NCBI RefSeq assembly: GCF_040412425.1
Contig: NC_089742.1
Location: forward strand, 74,934,625-74,998,624
Source of the DNA: Macrobrachium rosenbergii
Taxonomy: Eukaryota > Arthropoda > Malacostraca > Decapoda > Palaemonidae
Direction of reading: 5' to 3'
DNA length: 64,000 nucleotides
Each line of letters opens with the position of its first letter. Within the stretch, counting starts at the first letter, position 1. This document shows, piece after piece, positions 58,336-64,000 of this stretch. The position numbers were made by a program, and so were the translations under genes. The notes beneath the pieces were generated by a model. It saw only the letters and a program-made list of their open reading frames with translations. It did no database searches and was not told where the DNA came from.

Positions 58336-59939
58336 CAGCAAAAACCTTGCTTTAACGGACCCGGAACCAATGGACATCGGATTTAACGGACTAAATCTGG
58401 CCAAGGGTAATGGCTGTTATTGCTTATGCTTACCTGTGCGCTAACCTCAGTATTGGTGCTAAATTGGAACTTACTGTGTATTTCCATGTATGAGACAACC
58501 TTTAGATAAGACAAGGTCAAAAATTACGGCAAATTTTCATGATTTTATCTCATATCTGTAGTATAAGATGACAGTATAAGGCGACTGCTAAATTACAAAA
58601 CCATATGTGTTTAGGCTAGCTTTTGCAACAACAGGTATCTTATGAAGTACTGGTTATGAAAAGATGTTATTACAAATGCTGTTTTCCTTCCTGTATCCCT
58701 AGAAATTCAAAATAAATGAAATAACAATGTCGATTCTAAATCATGTTTTTCCTACACATGTCGCCTAAAAGGAAACCCATTATTTTGTTTGTTTCATCAC
58801 CAATCACAAACCCCAAACAATATGATAATGTATGATTATCATCTTACATAATTACTGTTCATATGACTGAATTGTTCTGAACAGTTATTTACCACCAAAA
58901 TGATAATGAATTTTTAATGAAAAATGAATACAGGCAGTTCCCGGTTATCTGAGGGCTTGGTTATCAGCAATCTGGTTTGATGGGGCTTGCCTAGCGGCGA
59001 AAATCTGCAATTTTTGGCACAGAAAATCGCTGATTTCTACTTATTGGAGCCAATACAGAGGCACCAATAACCGAACATTGGCAATTTTTGGTTTTGATAA
59101 GCGCCAAAAAAAAAAAGCAGTCGATTTTCGGTTATCGTCACGCCGTCAGAACGGAACCCTGCCGATAACCGGGGACTGCCTGTTTTAATTTTTCATAAAA
59201 AAATTTATTAAAATTTCAGAAAGGTTACCAAAAGATAAAGATTGCTGTGAGTGCAACCAAAACTCGATGTTTACATTTTGTCAGCTGGCCTTGCATGGAT
59301 AAAAGTTGATTTTATTCACATGGAATTATTCCTAAAATACGCTATTTATTATGAAGATATGCCAATAATATACAAGGTTAAAATGGCTTATTACGTTTGT
59401 TTCATCACCAGTCACAAACAACAATACGATAATGTACAATAATTTTTGTTCGTATGACTGAATTGTTCCAAACAAATATTTACCACCAAAATCATAAAGA
59501 ATTTTTAATAAAAATTAATATTCTATTATCCTAAATGCTATTACTACCGTAATTACACTACCATTAAAATGTCTGAAAGGTTACTGAAAGATAAAGGTTG
59601 CTGTGAGCGCAACCATAACTCGATGTTTACATTTTGTCAGCAGGCCTCACATAGATAAAAGCTGATTTCATTCATATGGAATTATTCCTTGAATAGGCTA
59701 TTTGTTATGAAGATAAGATATGCCAATAATAACATATAAGGTCAAAAGGGTTTTACTGTATTATATACCTTTATTATCAGTTTATTTCATATGCGAATCT
59801 TTTCGTGTATGTCGGTGGTTATTGCACCTAGGCTGAGGCTAGCTTACTGATAAACATCACTTAAGACATGAAAAAACAATACTTCACTTTTAACGGACAA
59901 CCTTCCCCACTATCAGTCTGCTATAGCGAGGTTTCGCTG
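58336..59939. mobile_element. TA-flanked MITE, CAGC(A/G)AAACC family, with nested MITE
   Basis: The left end is CAGCAAAACCTTGCTTTAAC and the right end, inverted, is CAGCGAAACCTCGCTATAGC. TA flanks both (58334-58335 and 59940-59941). Inside, a ~360-bp segment is present twice: the GTTAC(C/T)(A/G)AAAGATAAAG-TTGCTGTGAG block at 59223 and 59580, and the GTTTGTTTCATCACCA block at 58786 and 59396. The other MITE (58931-59182) is inserted within it. No transposase frame is present. Confidence 0.83.
58931..59182. mobile_element. MITE, CAGGCAGTCC family, copy D (nested)
   Basis: CAGGCAGTTCCCGGTTATCT on the left and ATAACCGGGGACTGCCTG on the right are good inverses. TA lies on the left and TT on the right (one changed base). 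It lies inside the element at 58336-59939, so it inserted later. Confidence 0.88.
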
Positions 59940-60028
59940 TATATGTTTAATCTCTATAACAGATCCAGATTTTAGATATATAGTATACTCTACTAATCTG
60001 TTTTAAAAAACCTCAGCTCATCACTCAC

Positions 60029-60151
60029 TTTGACCTAGATGATGAACGTGACCTCCTCCTCGTTCGTTCATGGGAACGTGACCTACGACGGTCTCTGGAT
60101 CGATCTCGGCGAGATCTTGATTTGCTGCGAGACTTTCTCCGAGAATGTGAC
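60029..60151 (-). CDS. SREK1: SREK1, internal exon (RS domain part 2)
   Basis: The acceptor is TATTGTAAG with a preceding pyrimidine stretch, and the donor is TCAAA|GTGAGT. The exon supplies one base to finish a codon begun upstream, 40 full codons, and two bases of a codon completed in the next exon. The peptide starts SHSRRKSRSKSRSRRDRSRD and ends RSRSSSRS. RS domains of this kind are phosphorylated by SRPK/CLK kinases and mediate spliceosomal contacts. The intron to the previous exon is only 166 bp. Confidence 0.87.
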
Positions 60152-60317
60152 CTTACAATATCAAGGAAAAATGTTTTGAGAATAAAAATTGCAAATAATA
60201 AAGATGAATTTTTGGTACATTCAAAAGTAAGCTTTAGCTTAATATTTAAAATCAGAAAAATACAGTTTCTCCGTGTATAACAAAATTTTTACAAAGGTAA
60301 TAATATTCAATTCATAC

Positions 60318-60472
60318 CGTGACCTTGTTCTATGAGCTCGTTTCGAGCGAGTACGGCTCCTTGAACGGCTTCTGGATCTTGAACGCCTTCTGCTGCGAGA
60401 CCGTGAACGCGATCTACGACTTTTTCTGTCCCGTGAGCGGCTACGAGATCTGCTTCGCCTAGACTTTGAAGG
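60318..60472 (-). CDS. SREK1: SREK1, internal exon (RS domain part 1), most upstream exon seen
   Basis: The acceptor is ATTTTTCAG and the donor is TCACG|GTATGA. The exon starts in phase 0 with PSKSRRSRSRSRSRDRKSRR and holds 51 codons plus two bases. It encodes near-continuous RS/SR dipeptides ending SKRAHRTRSR. No RRM-encoding exon (RNP1/RNP2 motifs) was found between here and 64000, so the N-terminal RRMs must be encoded beyond the right edge of the window. Other RS-rich proteins could share this exon alone. The SREK1 call rests on the joined C-terminus. Confidence 0.87.
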
Positions 60473-61768
60473 CTGAAAAATATACTGGTGAAAGTTCATA
60501 AATGAAAAGACTGGCTATGAAATACAGCCAAACCCATGCTCAATTTTATCCAAAACCAACACTACAAAAATTAACATAGAATTTAAAATTACTAAAAGTT
60601 GTATGTCCTGTGAAATTACTGTAAAATAAATAAAAATCAAGATCAAAATTTAGCTTAACTTAATGAATACTGAGAGCCAACACATATTTAGTCCCTACTT
60701 AAAGAATAACAAAAAAATTAGCCCCTCCTAGAGGAATGGCCACCTAAGTAAAGAACAAAGGACAAATAAGCATTAAAACTGTTGTGAATGTGCCACTATG
60801 ATTCATTCTTAACTGTGAATAAATGTATATCAGTGTGAAACTGCTAACTGTCTCACCAAGAAAGAATGCTAAATGAATCACTGGTGAAATATTACACAAT
60901 TTATTCAAGATTTCAATGTTATCTATAAAACCTTAACAAGAAATAAAACTGTTTTCAAATAACAGGGAATTTTTGGATGCTTTCAAGGGCAAGCAAAAAA
61001 GATCAAGTAACTGTTTTCAGTACACAGCAACCCTGCATTGCTTTCTGCTTCAACTTTCATCCATTCTATTTATTCCCTTTCTACTTCAATGTCCAACTTC
61101 TTTACTTTCCCTCACTCCAATTTTCTTAAAGAACAAACCCTTTATGCATTTCCTACAAATCAAGAAATGTGAATAAGTGGACTAACTGAGCTAACTTTCA
61201 TTACCACCAAGAATTAGCTATACCAAGTGTACAATTATCCATGAGAGAGTTAGACAAAGTGATTAAGTTTGCAGGAGGCTATAATCTACTGCACAGTTTG
61301 GAGGAAGGAAGGAAGGGGCCAGTAAAACACATTTACTTTTATGCTGTGATATGTCACTTGCCACAAGAAGTAAACACTCACAAAGCTGCTAACAATAAAT
61401 GGTTGGTGTATGAAACTATGAATGTAAGCATTTTAGATTCAACCTTGCAATACTATTTGTGCAATGCAAGTTTTTCTAAATCTACTACAAAATTTAAATT
61501 GAAAATTTCTAATTGTTAAAAAGTATGGAACTGAGAATTTTCATGATAAAATTTTTGGGTACTTACCCACTGTTAAAGTTAGCTTATACCTTCGTGCCAT
61601 TAGATGTGATCAGCAATCAAAATAAAACAAAATAATGCTTGGCTAAGTTGCTAGGACTGTCTCTGTAATCACCTGTTCCCCACCAGGTGGTGCTGGAATG
61701 TTTACGTTCTTGTCAGAATTCTTCATGGCCACCCATTAAGATGTGGGGAGGCTGGGTGGGTTTCCACT
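60473..61768. other. SREK1 intron upstream of the first visible exon
   Basis: No exon with RRM motifs and no recognised repeat. The 92-aa + strand frame at 61241-61519 has no recognisable domain and is on the wrong strand for SREK1. Confidence 0.45.
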
Positions 61769-61772
61769 TTAA

Positions 61773-62537
61773 CCCTTAACGAACAGGCATCATCATAATG
61801 ATGATCCATAACAGGTTTTGAGTGATGGACATGCTAACTCATATGAGTATTAATATTACGCACCATACCATTTGGATGAATTTAGCAGGAAAGATGTTCA
61901 TAGCACTTCAATGGTACATAAATGACTTGCGGCAACTGTAGTATCTCAGCAGAGGAAAGAGGGGGGATCAGTATGCCTTGAGACTTGATGGGGGAATGTC
62001 CTGCCCCCTCTCTATCCCATGACGTCTTTTTATTTATTTGCTCATAAATATACCCAGGGATTGCTGTTGGTTTTAGTTCTTATCTTTGATGATAGTATGT
62101 CAGCTATATTTGTAATTTTGCAAAGAAAAGTGCAAAGAATATTAGAAAAAACATGTATACCTTACAAAAAGTTACTGCATCTCCCCATCTCAGTAAATCT
62201 TATAAATATTTTATAAAAAATATACTCAGAATTTTTTACTGATTTTAGTTCTTATCTGTTATGATACTGTGTGAGCTGTAATTATAATTTTACAAAATAA
62301 AATAAAGTAAATCATTAGAAAAAACATGTATAACTTCGTAAAATTAACATATTTTTATGAATATCTTGTAAAAGAGGCCCCGCACAGGGTTGTAAATTGT
62401 CACTTTCAACTTCCCTTGGAAGATATGGAAAAGTTTAAATTTTTTTTTCTTACACCATGTGCATTTGCATATCTTCCTCTTTCCCTTGACGTGTTTTTTC
62501 TTAAATTGGCCAACCTTAAAGTTTGCCCACTTAAGGG
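61773..62537. mobile_element. piggyBac-type MITE (TTAA target), copy 2
   Basis: TTAA flanks at 61769-61772 and 62538-62541. The ends are CCCTTAACGAACAGGC and, inverted, CCCTTAAGTGGGCAAA. It is collinear with copy 1 throughout: GACATCTTTTTATTTATTTG (here GACGTC...), TTAGTTCTTATCTTT, GTAAAAGAGGCCCC-CACAGG and GCATATCTTCCTCTTTCC. It is 765 bp, with a few indels relative to copy 1. Confidence 0.87.
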
Positions 62538-62608
62538 TTAACAGTAAGTATCCAAATAATTTTATTCCCTTAAGGGTTAACAGTAAGTATCCAAATAATT
62601 TTATCATA
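62531..62608. repeat. 39-bp tandem duplication across the MITE end
   Basis: TTAAGGGTTAACAGTAAGTA begins at 62531 and again at 62570, each followed by TCCAAATAATTTTAT. The duplicated unit spans the right MITE end plus flanking DNA, so the duplication is younger than the insertion. Confidence 0.9.
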
Positions 62609-62689
62609 AAAATTTTCATTATTTGGAATGAATCTTACCTACTGTTAAAGTTAGCTGACTACCACACTGAATGAGCATGGTGAGTTACT

Positions 62690-64000
62690 GCAGCCAAAGA
62701 AACAATATTCAGCCAAGCAAACTGAAAGCTTTTAATGGAGAGAAAAAAGCTTCTCAATATTCCTGCCTGTTGTGTGATCTTTACTCGCAAGTCCTGTCGC
62801 CAGATGTTGGAACCACAACAGGGTGTAAGGCCCTCATAACGAGACTTGTCAGAGAATCATTACAGGGAAAAAAGGGCTCCATCTCGTAGGGTACTAGAGA
62901 CTCCTGTGCCCACGCTGAAAGCCCATAACGGACTGCCCAAACCTCAAGACAACTATCATATTCATATATGAAGGTGCGCTCCTATATGCTATGTACCTTC
63001 ATGCTCCCAAAATTCAACTGTGGGATTTCCTAACTACTGATAATGAGGTAAAAACAGTTACATCTCCCCTGAGCTGCATGACAACCTTCTCTAGCAAAAG
63101 GCTTTAAAACAAATAAAGACATGCTTACAGTGCGGAAGCCATGAGGATTATTTCCAAAAATGGTAAAAACTCAGGAATCAACTCTTAGACATAGGAAGTT
63201 CTGGCCTTCTAACACCACAGATAAATTCTTAACTTCACCTCTTACAGGTTTATGTCTGTCCAAGTAAACCCTTAAGAGTTCTAACTGGACATAAGACAGC
63301 CAATTCTTCTTTGCCTACCAAAGCAGTTAAATTAGACACTGTCACAAATCTGGGAAGGGCTTTCACCTCTGCATCTTTTCTCTAGGCAATGAAAGAAGAG
63401 AGAGAGGTTGCCACTAGAACAAAGCCCAAAAACAAGAAAGGGCTTGAAGCTCACTGATATAAACCATTCACAGTTCTAACTGGACATAAGACAGCCGCTT
63501 CTGCAATGCCTACCTACCAAAGCAGTTAAATTAGGCACTGTCACAAACCTGGAAATGGCTTTCACCTCTATATCTTTTCTCTAAGCAATGAAAGAAAAGA
63601 GAGGGATTGTCACTAGAACAAAGCCATGTACAAGAAAGGGCTTGAAGCTCACTAATACACTTTGCTGCAGCAAGAGCTAAAAGAAAAGTCTCTTCAAAAT
63701 TCTTATGTGATGCCTTATCAAAAGGTTCAAACTGAGGTTATGTTAAAATCTGAAAAACTATGTCTAAATTTCATTGTAAATTATGATAGGAAGATGAAAT
63801 TTCCAGCACAAAAGATTGAAAACCTCTTCAAACTTTAAATTGTGAGTAATATGCCAGTCAGCATGATGCAGAACTGAATGCAATGTAAAGTGGTATCCTT
63901 TGAGAGCTATAATAGAAAACTGCTGTGCGCACCTGAGATACTAGTAGAACTTAAATCAGGATATCTAGTGGAAAGGGTGCTGGATATCCCTCTGCACAAG
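62690..64000 (-). pseudogene. DIRS-type tyrosine recombinase relic (runs off the window)
   Basis: On the - strand near 63730-63640 is FEPFDKASHKNFEETFLLAL followed by AAAKCISELQALS. It matches the box-I region of DIRS-type tyrosine recombinases (F-LALA-AKRVSELQALS), with the catalytic arginine changed to cysteine. Downstream text includes LCPVRT (twice, near 63480 and 63290), the usual CPVRAL motif. KPFAR near 63100 and a tail, MEPFFPCNDSLTSLVMRALH, lie near 62880-62820. Multiple stops disable it. The reverse transcriptase part would lie beyond 64000. The family call rests on a few motifs. Confidence 0.6.
63278..63660. repeat. 194-bp tandem duplication within the recombinase relic
   Basis: GTTCTAACTGGACATAAGAC begins at 63278 and 63472. 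Following blocks (CAAAGCAGTTAAATTAG-CA, TGTCACAAA-CTGG, CACTAGAACAAAGCC, AAGAAAGGGCTTGAAGCTCA) repeat in order. It duplicates the coding text between the CPVRT motif and the box-I region. Confidence 0.88.

Overview
The window looks like AT-rich, repeat-dense DNA from an arthropod, most likely a decapod crustacean. The support is indirect. Genes are split by long introns, and there are very long (TA)n/(CA)n and (GTAT)n microsatellites, tRNA-derived SINEs, and a mixture of Tigger, piggyBac, mariner, Mutator-like, Ty3/Gypsy, Penelope-like and DIRS-like elements. No bacterial-type gene organisation or complete single-exon host gene was found. Species cannot be fixed from sequence alone.

Only two host genes can be supported, and both are partial. 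On the + strand, 4913-5055 is the last coding exon of an E2F transcription factor, encoding the conserved C-terminal RB-binding/transactivation motif. On the - strand, four exons (60472-60318, 60151-60029, 49991-49853, 22677-22540) join in perfect reading phase. They encode the arginine/serine-rich, then lysine/glutamate-rich, then DYDEEE-containing C-terminus of the splicing regulator SREK1. Its RRM-coding exons must lie beyond position 64000. The two genes are convergent, tail to tail, with about 17.5 kb between their stop codons.

Almost everything else is transposon debris, mostly inside the SREK1 introns (27.2 kb, 10.0 kb and 0.17 kb). By region: 0.6-2.0 kb, a long MITE in the presumed E2F intron. 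2.6-3.3 kb, a ~180-bp tandem array. 8.9-10.0 kb, a LINE reverse-transcriptase relic. 11.1-12.5 kb, a piggyBac relic. 15.2-18.75 kb, a Ty3/Gypsy relic with the gag-PR-RT-RH-IN order. 20.8-22.5 kb, the probable SREK1 3'UTR. 23.0-25.1 kb, a Tigger/pogo element with both inverted ends and TA duplications. 27.4-35.8 kb, a Gypsy element with terminal direct repeats, a SCAN-like gag and integrase encoded before reverse transcriptase (Gmr1-like order). 35.9-37.7 kb, a near full-length Mutator-like transposase pseudogene. 38.4-41.4 kb, two consecutive tandem arrays, the second built from a unit containing a tRNA-like B box. 41.8-43.5 kb, a transposon relic littered with a GATGATTCGGAC motif. 46.2-49.0 kb, a three-level nest (inverted-repeat element, mariner, SINE piece). 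52.6-55.4 kb, a Gypsy relic split by a TTAA-flanked piggyBac-type MITE. 55.4-57.1 kb, a Penelope-like relic. 57.9-59.9 kb, TA-flanked MITEs, one nested. 61.8-62.5 kb, a second copy of the TTAA-type MITE. 62.7-64.0 kb, a DIRS-type tyrosine recombinase relic.

The strongest candidate for unusual biology is the Gmr1-like retrotransposon at 27.4-35.8 kb. It has SCAN-like gag, inverted pol domain order and an expanded 78-bp minisatellite in its leader. No new defence or catalytic system could be supported. All family assignments come from reading translations by eye, not from database searches.
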